A stretch of 64,000 bases of DNA, from assembly GCA_905250115.1 (NCBI GenBank), contig CAJNOI010000133.1:212983-276982 (forward strand). Direction: 5' to 3'. The position numbers were made by a program, and so were the translations under genes. The notes under the pieces are model-generated. The model was not told the DNA's origin. It saw nothing but the letters and a program-made list of their open reading frames with translations, and did no database searches. Each line of letters opens with the position of its first letter. Position 1 is the stretch's first letter. Source of the stretch: Adineta steineri (Eukaryota; Rotifera; Eurotatoria; Adinetida; Adinetidae). Positions 1-12,131 of this stretch are shown here, piece after piece.

Positions 1-47
1 AAACATGAAAAGCATAATATTTAAGACAACATAAAATATTATAATAT

Positions 48-3000
48 TTAAAATTCGTCTTTCTCCATTCTTGATCTTTCACTTATTTGTGTCATATAAA
101 GCTAAAAAAGTCAACAACAATAAGTGTACATTATAATCACAATTAAACATACGCGATTAATTGCATCTAATAATTGATCAATTCTCTCTGGAAAACCTTC
201 AATTGGATCAAAATATTCTAGTCGCATCAATGCATATCGCTCCTCTTCATTCGCTTTTTTTAAACCTAAAACATGAATAAATCTTTTTTTTCTTTCAATA
301 AACTAAATTTTGTAAAACCTGTCCATCGTTGAAATTTGTTTAACATATATGAAAATATTTCTTGATCATTATTAAGATTTTTTCGTGCACGACGAAAACT
401 GTCACTAATAATCGTAATAAACATACTTATACAAACAAAAACAACCAAAATAATAAATAAACTCAAACAAAATGGCCCCAAAAATGGTGCAGCTCCACTT
501 AATTCATGTGCATCAAATTTCATTAATGACATTTCAAATAACATTTGTGATGTTTTTAATAAGCTTGAACATGCATCAAGTTTTGAGACAAATAATAAAT
601 AAAATAAACAAACAAATGATATAAAGACCATTGAAAACATCATTGCAAATGAAATTAATTCTTTTCCAGCATATTGAAGTGTTTGAATAAATAAATTCAG
701 ACGTTGATCAAAACGACATAGACGAATAAATTTAATTGTACCAAAAAAACAACAAAATGCAAATAAAAATGTTAATATATCATTAATATATGATGCTAAT
801 TGTAAATTTATATAAACATATCCATTTGTTTCTTCAAATAATTCTCCAATACGTTGACATTCTTTATAACGCCAAACATATATTCCAACACTTGTCCATG
901 AACAAACTATTATACCAATTTCAATGTAAGACCAAAATCCATGAAAATAATTCCGTTTTAATTTTAATAGTAATCGACTTTCTATCCACATAAAATATAA
1001 AATCATTATCATATAAACAAGTATACTGATCAATTGATACATCGATATAAATGCTAAATTTAAGAGAAAGAAATATTATGTTATTATTAATCATCAAAAG
1101 AAAATTACCATCAAAATTCATTGGTTCAAAACGAGATGAAAGATAAATTCCACCTGTTGATAAAAATTCCGTAAGAAAGATAACTGATGTAAATAATTGA
1201 GCATTTGGATTATATAAACTTAATTCAATAATCACAGCTCGTGTTTGATTATCAATCCATCCTAATGTGTGTAGTTGAGATACATTACTTTGAAGATCAG
1301 ATAAACTACCTCGAAATTCATAAATATAACCACCACCTTCATAATTTCCATAATCTCCAACATAAGTATATGTATCTAAATCTTTACTTGATTGGTATTG
1401 AAATGATTGACTAATGGATAAACTATACGTTTCTATAGTTTCATTGAACCATCCTGGTTGATACGAATGTTTATCTTCATTTGATGAACTATAATCATAT
1501 TGACATGTTGAAATTATTTCATTTTTAACCTGACATAATTGAGATTTAATACGTAATTGTCTCATTGTTGCCCAACCAATTAATCGATTAGACTTATCAT
1601 TAATATAACCACTCAAATTTCGAGGTGCATCACCATTATACCATTGTTGAGCACGAATATTTTCAACAAAACTATTTTCTAACCAATACCAATATTGATT
1701 TATTGTTGTAATCTATAGACATTCATTACGATAAATGAAATACATTATTACAGAAAAAAACAAACCTGCGTATAATCAGAATCCAAAAAATAGTTTCGTA
1801 AGTGATTAACTTGAAGAGATGCATTTGGATGATGATTTGAATATGTTACAGTACAAAGAAGTGATAAGAAACATGAATAAATAAATATTTCTCGTAGAAT
1901 TGACCACATATAAATTTCTTTCAAACGTTGATCACGTGCAAAAGTAATTTCACCTTTATTCAAACGATTTGCACGTATCGGTGATCGATATAGAAATAAT
2001 GAATTAACTTTAATGGAATGAAGATATTCTTCATCATCATTTAAATCAAATTGATCATCATTCAAATATTCATTTGCTTCTTTATCGTCATTTGGCTTAC
2101 GACAGAAAAAAGCAAAAAATATTGCTAAACTTATAATCTTCAAAGGTTGTGTCAAAAAAATAGATGAAAAAAATCCACTTAGAATTGATATTAACCATTT
2201 TTGAGTTTTTTCATCACCAAATTCAATTCCACGAGCAATTATAAAAATGACTGATACGCCAACTAATAGAATAGAAAATCCATATGCAATAAATATATAC
2301 CACCATGGAAATGTTCTTCCTAATTTTTGTTGGTTTTCTCTCTTACTGAAAAACAAAAAAAATTAAGATAGATTCTTTTGATTGTAATTCTACAAACATG
2401 TCTAAATTTGATTTTATTGAATACAAAGCTTGACGTAATGGAGATATTTGTTGTCGACGAGATCTAAGACGTCGAAAGAGTTGAACAAGTAAAAGACTTG
2501 GAATCAATGCAAATACTTCAACAATAATACCAATTATTATCTTGAAAATATTATAATGAAATTAAAATAAATAAAAAAGTCACAACATACTTGTTGAGGA
2601 TTGATATAAGATGAATCAAATGATAAACTAGCAGAATTTGTTTTTGCTTCATTTGATAAATCATAATACATTATATTTAAAAACATTGAAATAAATAATA
2701 AAACAAAACAACAAGTACATCGTTGAACACGTGTAAATGTAGTTGATGGTGGACGAGAAAATATTGAAAACCATAAATGACCATCGGATACACTATGATA
2801 AGATTTTTTTGATAATACATATGAAAATTCTTGCTTTTCTATTTCACTAGCAATTGGTAAAACACGTTCAATCTATTTTAAAATAGAAGAATTTTCAATA
2901 TTATAAAACTAGTTTCTTTACATTTCCATCTTCTTTTTCAACTGCAAACCAACGTTGAGAAATAAAATGAAATTTTTCCATTGTTTGTAAATCACGAACA

Positions 3001-6000
3001 ATTAAATATTTCAAAAACCATGATGATGATGAACCGTGACCACTATTATCATGCCAAATACGAATACAATTTAATAATCCCAAAGATCTAAACAAATACT
3101 CGATTATTCTTTCTTCAAATCAAATCTTTTACTTTGGAACAGCCATAATAAATGAATCAATTCCACCACGTTGAAATATCTGTCGATGTGGATCAGCAAA
3201 TGTACGAACATGTGTTGTATCGGAATCACCAGACAATACAAAATGAACCTATTTTTCAATATAATTCAAAAAATGATACATTCGTATATCTTTGAAATCA
3301 TACTTTTGATTTTGTTCCAGCATGTTTTCTTTGACCAGTAAAAACAATAATTTGATAAAAATATTTATCAGATTTATGATTATCAGGTAATGGTGTTACT
3401 CCTAATTTTTCAATATCTTTTTTGTCTTTATAACGGGAGAATATTATTAAAATGACATAAATCACACATACACAAATAATTGTTAAATAAATTGTTTTAT
3501 TTTTCATAAAATCAGCATTAGCAAAAACATAATTCCAATTAACCGATTCAGGAAAAACATGAAAACCACTTGCAAATGTTGTTAAATGTGTTGAAAAACA
3601 TTGAGTTTCATAATGATTTGTTAATGGACCAACTACTAATCCATCAGATTGCCATTGATTATTTTCATCGAGATAATAACAACCTGATGTATAAATACGA
3701 AGTTCATAATTTGATGTAAAATTAAATTTCAAATCTGTTATTGGAGGATTTACAATTGAAGAATTTCTACAAAAATCTTCAACTTCTGTTGAATTTAATT
3801 CTCTTAAACCAAATATAATTGATTGATGACCAAGTGTTTGTTGATTATTAATAAAATATGTATAAATACTTTCATTTGTTGAATTAACAGAACAAAATAG
3901 AGTCCATCCATCAATTTGATTTATTGAAGTATTTAATTGTGGTATTTGATCAAATTTATAAATAAATAAATAAGAAATATTTATTTCCAATGGATTAATT
4001 TCAATATGAGCTGAAATTGGAAGTATATTCGTGATATTCATATAATGATAAGAAAATAATTGATTATGAAATGTAGAATTTATGGATGTAACATTTTGAA
4101 TAATCATTGATGGAATTATAAGACTGGGATCATGAGGAATGATTATTTCAATTGGATTAGTTTCATCTGTTTTAATTGTAACTTCATTTCCATTACGATC
4201 AACAACTGAAAGTGATATTGATGTTGAAACATTTGTATTTGCTAATGCAGATTTTGAACTACCATATGCAGCAAGTGGTTCCATTATTGACTGTAAATAT
4301 AACAATTAAATTAACTAATTAATTGAAAAGAAAAAAACTTACTCTAAGTATAACTGCTGAATTGTCACTTATATCCGAATTAACATGTTCAGGCATATTA
4401 ATTTGAGCATTTCCAACTTGTTGAATTTGTTTATTTGAAAGAGATTCTATTGATATTGTTTCTAACGACATAAATGATGATGGTGTATTTATTGTTAAAT
4501 TTTGACCAATATTTATATGAATATTCAATGTAGATGTTAATAATGATTTCAGTTCATTCATTTGATTACTGATTGTAGTTGCCAATTGCTTTTGATAATA
4601 AGTATTTCGACCTTGCTCAATTGTTTTCCATGAAAAATCATTTCCATTAGCAAATAAATCTATAACATCCTAAACATAAATCATCATTTAATCAAAGATA
4701 AACTTACTTGGATTTGACCATTCTGATTCAATATCAGTATCATAATCTGTCGGAAATGCTGTTGCACGAGATGAATCTAAATCCAATACAAGTGTTCGTT
4801 CTTGTAATGGTCCATTGACAGCCTTAATTAAAAACGTATTCATTTTTATTATTCAAGAAAAATATCTTACACTTAAAATATTAGTAGCGCATTGGATAAG
4901 TTGACTTGCAATTATTTGAACATCTTCATATGCAATTAATGTTGCCATCGAACGTAAAGTAAGAGATAATTGATAACATTTATTCGATACAAGCATCTAA
5001 TTAATTACTTTTTATTTATTAAAAAATAATTAAAAAATCAAATCTTACTAAAACTGTTCGTGTCAATTGATTTGTTGATCCACTAAATTGTGCTAAGGAT
5101 AATGATTGTAACTTAAGACTATTTGAATCAGAAACTTGAAGATCAACCAGATATTTTATAAGTTGATCGCGTACATTTGCAAGAGAATTTAACTGTTTGT
5201 TATATTCGATCAAAGCTGAGTCATTCATCGGAGTAGAAATCTATATATAGATTTAATAACAACATGAAACATATCTCAGATAAAATTACCTCTTGTGAAG
5301 ATTGACTTCCTAAGGATGATATAGATATACTTGTAGCTGGAATACCATCTTAAAAGAAAAGATTATCCTTATAATATAATAATTTTAAATATTTACTCGA
5401 AACAGCGCTGTCTATGCTTTCATTATTCATTTGATTAAACTGTTGTGATACGGAAACAATCACTTGTCCAACCAAATTTTGATTTCCACCAACGAGAATG
5501 TTTATCAATGGATTGTTTGTTGGGTTTTGTATATTATTGATTAAATCATTAATTGTATCAAAATCTGTTGTGACATTAATAGATGACATATTAAATTCTG
5601 CGGTACATTCAAGAGTATCACGAATATACATTATCGTATGACTTAGTCCAGCTGGTAAATAAACTTGAAAAGTTGATACTGATGAAAATGCAATCATCAT
5701 TCGTTCTCTTTGATCTGTTGTCCAAACTAAAATGAAAAAAAGTATTATTTTCTTTATTAAATGAAGTTGACTTACTATAAAGTGAATAATCTTTAACATC
5801 ATCTTCATCATACCAATTTGGACATTCAATAGTAAATAAAGTACTTGTTGTACCATTTGAAGGATTCATTGAACATGAACCATTATAAGGAGGTTGATTG
5901 ATAATAAAATTTAATGAACTTAAACTTGTTTCAAATGTAAAGTTATAAACAACTTCAAATCGCCAAAGATCAATTTGAGGATTATTGAGAAATAATTGAT

Positions 6001-9000
6001 TTGTTGCAGTAAAATTACTTGTATTTCTACCGAAAAACCAAATATTTTCATATGTATTCATTTGATTAAATAAAATCCATTGAGTGACATTTGAAGATGA
6101 ATTTGATGATCCTTGATAGACATTCCAAATGATATTTTCCAGAGTTGTACAATTTCCATTACAAATAGCAAATAGTGCAACTTGTGTTGTTGGATTAACA
6201 AATTGAAATTCTAAATTTGGAACACACATCGTCCAAATAACACAACTAAATGAAAGATATGTGAAAAATTGAATGATATAAATGTAATCATTTACCCAAT
6301 AAGAACCATTTGTGGACGAGTATCTACAACTGTAACAAGCACATAACCTGTGGCTTGAATTGAAGAATTTCGAAGATTTTCCATTTGAACCATAAATTGA
6401 TATGTTCGATTGGATTTTAATGAACCAGCAAGAATTGTTACAGATGATTTTGATAATAAGCCAACACCATCAAATTTCAATTCTGTTTTATTTCCTATAT
6501 TATAACAAAATTATTAGAATACACATTAAAATCAATTTTACCTGTTTGATTTGATAAACATGATGGATTATAAGGATCAATTCTTGAATCATCTATTGAT
6601 AATAATGCTCCTTGGAAATTTGGAAACATATATAAACCATAAATTCGACAATAATATTCATATTTCCATTTCTAGAAAATTAAGAAAGGTTTTAGAAATA
6701 TTTAAAAACGATGTATTTACAGTTGCATCAAATGAATCATCATCAGGATTAACAGAAAATGTTCCTGGATCAAGTTTAAGATCTTGTTGATCGCCACGTG
6801 TAATCATTGATGTTCCTAATTGAACAAGATTTGCTGTTATACCTGATGGAGTTATTCGAACATAAACTGATGATGTTATTGTTGTTATACTTGGTGAATT
6901 AATCATTGTTACAGTTAACTGTAATTGATAAAGTCCATAAGCCAGTGTTCTTGCTGGAATATATAATTCACTAAGTGTCGTTATTATTTGTTGATCTAAT
7001 GTAATTTTATGTGAACAATTTAAAGAACAATTTTTAATTTCCCATTGTGTAGTCGTCGAAAATGAAATGTTACAATTGAACTGAATTATTGAACTAATAC
7101 AGAAATCTTGACTTCGTCGAAATTCTATTGGAGATGATAATAATAATGCTCCAGGTATAAGTGTAATTATAGGTGGTAAACATACTAAAAATAGATCAAA
7201 TATTCAAAGAAATGATTTTCCTATTTAACTGATTACTTGAATTAATAGACGAAATTGTTGATGTTGCCATACTTGTTATTTGTCCTAGAAATATTTTTCA
7301 ATAAATTCATGAATTTGTAGTTAGGATTGACATATCAAAAGAGAATAAGAATGTGAAAGACAATTAAGGTGTTTACATCCGTTGTAAACGAGAGTTTTAT
7401 ATGACATCTATTATATATGTCACATGCCACTCATCCAAATTTCTATTCCTACTTATTTCAACACCCTTTTTAGTTATTTTTTAAGTGATGATCAAGCAAA
7501 TCAGCTTATTTTTTTGATTGAAAATCCACAGAGATTCAAAGAAACTGAAATTCTTGCTACCGAATGACTTTTTGACTTTTGATATAAAAATATTCAATTA
7601 TCGACGACTAAAACAACATACAGGTGATATAAATTGACAAAAGTTGGTGCTACCATGTCGTTATCTCGAAAAGCGCTAAAACTAATGGGGAAAACGAGGG
7701 CTCCTTTCTAGCTAAAAATGACTCATTTTTTGTTTAGCTGGGATGACCATTTACCTGCTATCGGGACTATTGTTGCATCTGTTATCCAAACACCTGGTAT
7801 ATCAGTACAGTAGCGTAATTGGCAGCCTGGAGGTGCACATAATTGATAAACGTAATAAGATCCACAATCAATCACACTAATATTAGTGGTTACATTAACG
7901 CTGTTTGTAGGATCATTGATCAGCGTATAATTGTAACATTGAGAAGAGACTATTGGTGTACTTGACGTTATAACTAAATAGAGAGGAAGCCGTATTCAAG
8001 TATAGAAACAAATTAGTGTATTATTAACAATAGATATGTGACAGTTGTCAGTCCTGGAGATGCGTGTGGGAGCGGTTGGCTATGGGTGAGTGTGGAAAGG
8101 ATAGTACCCGCACTCACCACATCCACGCCCATCCTCACACCTGAGCCTTGACGGTGCCCGAGCCCGAGAGGATCGGTTAGGACTCGGGCTCGGTATATCC
8201 CTATTCAGTCCCGTTTTTCGGGATTCGAATCGAATACCTCATCCTTTGTTTATGTAAAATGAATTTCGTAGCACGTTCTTCGCACATAAACTAGATTCAA
8301 CTGAGTCGGATCCAGTTTAGTTTGGAACTTAGTGAGAATAAATCATCTCGAATCTGCGCATCGAGAAGCATCGGCACATATCTTGATATATATATGTAAT
8401 CTGTTAGCGCAATCCCTATGAAGATAAAAATGTGAAAGACAATCAAGATGCTTACATCCATTGTAAACGAGAGTTTTATATGACATCTATTATATATGTC
8501 ACATGCCGCTCATCCAAATTTCTACTCCTACCTATTTCAATACCCTTTTTAGTTCCTTGTTTCATACTGCGTTGATCATCATTTCTAGTCCTTTTCGTAT
8601 GAACTGCATTTAGTTATTTTTTAAGCAATCATCAGGAAAATCAGTTTAATTTTTTGATTGAAAATTGTTAATCGTCTACTTCGGAATCCAAAGAGATTCA
8701 CAGAAACTGATATTCTTGTTATCGAATGACTTTTTTACTTTCTATATAAAAATATTCAATTATCGACGACTAAAAAAAATACAAATCATACAAAGCGGCA
8801 CAAGTAGTATAGAAAACAATGGCTCCTTTCTATCAAAAAATGACTCATTTTTTGGAAGGACGGATTACGGCAAGAACTAGCACAGTAATATACTATTTCA
8901 TAGTCATTTATAATGGCATATCCTATAGTTGGAATGATTATTTACCTTCTATGGGCGTTATTGTTGTATCTGTTATCCAAACACCTGGTATGTCGGTACA

Positions 9001-9905
9001 GTAGCGTAAATCGCACTGTGGAGGTGCACTTAACTGATAAACGTAATAAGATCCACAATTAGTCACACTAATCCTATTATTCATAGTGCAATTGCTAGAT
9101 CCAAATGCATAACATACAGTTCCATTCATAGTGGTATTCACGCTAGTGGGCATTTGTCCTGAATACCAGCCTGTTGCGATGGTACCACATCGTTCGACTG
9201 CAACTGGGCTTGTTGGAATTTTTGTACCACCTACGCCAACGAAACGAACCCACATTGCACTAGAATTGAATAAAGATTGATCACAACCACCACTAGTGGT
9301 TACATTCACGCTTCTTGTAGGATCATTAATCAGTGTGTAATTGTAACACTGAGGAGAGACTATTGGTGTGCTTGATGTTATTACTAAATAGAAAGAAAAA
9401 AGTGTTCAGATATATAAACATATTAGTATATCATTAAGAATAGATATGTGACAGTTGTCAGTTCCTTTTCTTCGAAAACTGAATTCAATGATCTGTTCTT
9501 TTCTTAGGGGCGAGGTGTGGTATGGGTGTATAAGTCATTCTTCTTTCATACTATACACCCAAAGCCTATCTATACAACATAAATAGTTAGAATATGTTTA
9601 TAGACGAAATTGGAATAAAGATTAACATACGCACATTCTCATAAATTATATATATATAAAAATGTATCTTTATCTATTCGTTTTGATTAACAGAAAACTT
9701 TTTTTAATTAGTTTTCTATGGATTGTTGAAATAAATATTGTGCACTAGAATGTGAGTGAAGACATTGATAAGGTCAACATTCACATCCTCACAAATATTG
9801 AAATATAGTTTTATTACATTTCACAGAATTTATTTCTTACTTACCTGATATATGTCCAATGATCATCAGAATTATCCATATATTCAAATTACTAAGTGAT
9901 ACCAT
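48..9905 (-). CDS. Polycystin-1-like (D8C-REJ-GPS-PLAT-polycystin channel) protein
   Basis: About 24 exons. Exons I could phase include 9845-9905 (signal peptide, MVSLSNLNIW start), 8946-9383 (full D8C domain), 7755-7973 (shortened D8C copy), 7237-7284, 6721-7184, 6542-6671, 6296-6494, 5776-6245, 5397-5726, 5290-5348, 5049-5240, 4871-4996, ending 319-~1045, 153-265 and 48-101 (TAA at 48-50). The order is signal peptide, D8C, REJ (about 5400-7184), a GPS site near 3560-3700 (paired Cys and an HLT cleavage tripeptide), first TM near 3480, PLAT (about 2900-3250), further TMs, polycystin extracellular domain (1107-1712), then the S2-S6 channel with pore helix (319-1045). This is the PKD1/PKD1L family layout, expected as a plasma or ciliary membrane receptor-channel. 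Introns of about 53 nt alternate with three large ones (7285-7754, 7974-8945, 9384-9844) that hold repeats. Exons between 1.7 and 4.7 kb were only partly phased. Confidence 0.88.
8063..8144. repeat. Telomere-like hairpin (intron of polycystin-like gene)
   Basis: A G-rich arm (GTGTGGG, ATGGGTGAGTGTGG) is followed by a short spacer and a C-rich complementary arm (CACTCACCACATCC, ACGCCCATCC). Confidence 0.7.
8158..8193. repeat. Short GC-rich perfect stem-loop
   Basis: The arm CCGAGCCCGAG (8158-8168) and its exact complement CTCGGGCTCGG (8183-8193) flank a 14-nt loop, in otherwise AT-rich intron DNA just after a telomere-like hairpin. Function unknown. Confidence 0.7.
9507..9570. repeat. Telomere-like hairpin (first intron of polycystin-like gene)
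   Basis: G-rich arm GAGGTGTGGTATGGGTGTA, spacer containing TTCTTCTTTC, then C-rich arm TATACACCC. Degenerate but in the same orientation as the others. Confidence 0.6.
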
Positions 9906-10480
9906 TGTGAACAAATGAACTACTGTTCGTTTTCACCTTGTTCACTAATGATGATTAGTAAAAATACTGAAGTGAAGACTGTCAAAATAGAATATTTCTA
10001 CCGAGTTACTCAATTAGAGAAGCAGAAATGAAGTGAAACTAACAATTTTGTCCTTCTATATATTTTACTTTCTTTCCACCTACTCTCTTGCGTTTATTTA
10101 TTTTTCTCTTTTTATTTACTTCAAAATCTATGACGTTGAATGTGACTTCATAAATGGACAAGAAATTCCGGGAAAAATCAGATGAGTGTTGTTTTCAATA
10201 ACTTTCTATTTTTTCCCATTATTTACCTCGATCTCAGAAAAGAATTGAGCAACAAACACTTATTTATTTTAGTGTCTATTAAAAAATTCAACCAAAACAT
10301 AATAACTTCAGATTTCTCGTTGAAATGGTTAATGTGATGACAAACAAATATTTTTTGTAATTTAATCTTCTTCATTATAATGTGTATAATTTTTTAAAAG
10401 AAAAAAAAAGAAATTTTTTGAAAGACACGATGAAGTTTGATTTATTTTTTCCTACTTCAACTGCAAATAAAGAAGAATAA
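9728..10480. repeat. Upstream/first-exon repeat, copy R1
   Basis: This segment covers the first exon (9845-9905) and upstream region of the polycystin-like gene. It is repeated, clearly diverged, at about 13790-14480 (R2), and its upstream part again at 19577-19745 (R3). Shared landmarks include the 61-nt signal-peptide exon with its GTAAG donor and the stretch reading GAATATTTCTACCGAGTTAC. Confidence 0.85.
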
Positions 10481-10713
10481 GGTGAAGAAAAGATTTGTTA
10501 GATATACTGGTATAAGTTGAGATACAATGAAATTGTTACTTTATGGGGAGACTAAAGTTCTCATGATTTTTGTGTTGTTTTAAAATTGTCTGATAAAAGA
10601 GATCCGAAACAAAATAAAGTATGATTTTGCGAAAGTCAATAGAAATGAAACATTTTTTAAGACAAGAAAGTAAAGAACAATATTTGTTCATTACTTTATT
10701 TTCTAGAATCTAA

Positions 10714-10950
10714 GAGGGTGAGGGTGAGGGTGAGGGTAAGGGTGTGGGTGAGGGTGTGGGTGAGGGTGTGGGTGAGGGTGTGGGTGGGTGTGAGGGTGTG
10801 GGTGGGTGTGGATGTGGGTGTGAGGGTGTGGGTGAGGGTGTGGGTGGGGGTGGATGTGAGTGTAGGTGTGAGGATGTGAGTGTAGGTGTGAGGGTGTGGG
10901 TGTGTAGTATGAAAAAAGAATGGCTTATATATCCACACTCACACCCACTG
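10714..10950. repeat. Long telomere-like TG-rich tract with short C-rich arm
   Basis: About 190 nt of imperfect GGGTGA/GGGTGT/GGATGT units (10714-10905) are followed by a 25-nt A/T-rich spacer and a short CCACACTCACACCCAC arm. It resembles degenerate TGTGGG-type telomeric DNA, the repeat I recall for bdelloid telomeres. It is the longest G-rich tract in the window. Confidence 0.85.
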
Positions 10951-11053
10951 TAACACCCTGCTTGTTTTAAATCTTTGTCATTCCGAAGATTTTGTTTATT
11001 TTTACATGTCGGGAAATCGTAACAAACATTTTCTAAGGGAAATCGTAAGAAAA

Positions 11054-11130
11054 AGTGGGTGCGAAATGTCTCTTTCCCTATATAAACAACAAGTATCTAC
11101 ACCCACATCCACCCACACCCACACCCACCC
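11054..11130. repeat. Telomere-like hairpin
   Basis: A short G arm AGTGGGTGCG, a spacer with TCTCTTTCCC, then a longer C arm made of ACACCCACATCC-type units. Confidence 0.65.
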
Positions 11131-11411
11131 TTTTTAGTTGTTTTAATATTGTCCGACAAAAGAAATCCGAAAAAAAAACAAAGTATGATTTTCCGAAACT
11201 CAATAGAAATGAAACATTTTTCAAGACAAGAACATAAAGAAAAATATTTATTCATTACTTTATTTTCTAGAATTCAGGAAGCCAGTAGCGTCAGTTTGTT
11301 TCAGTTTTTCTTATTTGTATCGTTATTAAGTTTTATTTTCTCCTTTGTTTATATGCTTTTCTTCTTCTTTTTTTAAATCAACATCATCGATCAACTGCGA
11401 ACAGACGAAGT

Positions 11412-11570
11412 TTGGGTGCGTATGAGTGTGACTATAGATGTGGGTATTGACAAGAGTATACATGAATAACAAGTCTCCACACCCATAACTACCCATAAAT
11501 ACATCAGCCCTCAAGATGGTGTGAGTAGGCGTGTATGAAGAACAGAATGTAGCCCACATCTACATACACG
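11412..11570. repeat. Two adjacent degenerate telomere-like hairpins
   Basis: The first (11412-11493) has arm TGGGTGCGTATGAGTGTG and complement ACACCCATAACTACCCA. The second (11511-11570) has arm GGTGTGAGTAGGCGTGTATG and complement ACATCTACATACACGC. Both arms have decayed. Confidence 0.55.
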
Positions 11571-12131
11571 CTAATTTCTGGCAGTAAATTACATTTAACA
11601 ATCCAGTTTATGCAATCAAAATATTGATCTGTTGTTGTTGTTTAGATCTATTTGATAAAAGTTATATACTATCATGCTCTTCATCCTCGTTCACATGACT
11701 CATTAATACATAGTCATTCTCTTCATTTTGTATTTTGAAAAATTCAATTGTATTTGACCAAATATCTACGTTTCACGTACTTTAAAAAATTACTGAAAAT
11801 ATCATGTGTGTCGTTTTTAATCTTTTTCTCAAATAGTACACTTAGAGAAGAAATAACATTTTTTGATCTTCATTTATTCTGATTTTGTAGTATTTTAGTA
11901 AAAATAAACTTTTTGGTGCAATCACGAGATTTATATTGAGCGGCCAAATGATGGTCGTCAAAAATGATGTTAGCTCCCATATGTGTAGAGCTGTAAAGTG
12001 ACCAGTGTCACAGATGTTATGTGACTGAACGAAGAAAAAGCTGTCCTTCATGGGACTCCAAGTACATATATTCTGTTATCTAGGCAGATGTCCTAAGCCA
12101 GTGAGACGAGAAGACACAAGTTAGTTTTGGT

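Larger units (their letters stand above)
7340..9463. repeat. Tandem duplication of a D8C exon plus intron
   Basis: Two near-identical units lie head to tail inside the polycystin-like gene: about 7340-8053 and about 8415-9463. Each holds intron sequence (shared stretches at 7365-7470 and 8430-8535) followed by a D8C exon (7755-7973 and 8946-9383). Both end in the same ATAGATATGTGACAGTTGTC stretch. The left exon lacks 219 nt (73 codons) of the domain core, and the join is in frame. Confidence 0.85.
9906..12131. other. Intergenic, repeat-rich
   Basis: No gene seen. It holds the upstream part of R1, a repeated 'B' segment (10553-10713 and again 11137-11275) followed by a 'C' segment (11276-11400), the long TG-rich tract 10714-10950, and telomere-like hairpins at 11054-11130, 11412-11493 and 11511-11570. 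Apparent open frames over 10696-10950 are translations of the TG-rich repeat. Confidence 0.7.

Noticed and set aside
10696-10953. Open frames on both strands with Thr-Pro-His or Gly-Val-Gly repeats
   Set aside because: Pure translation of the TG-rich telomere-like tract; no start context, domain or splice support.
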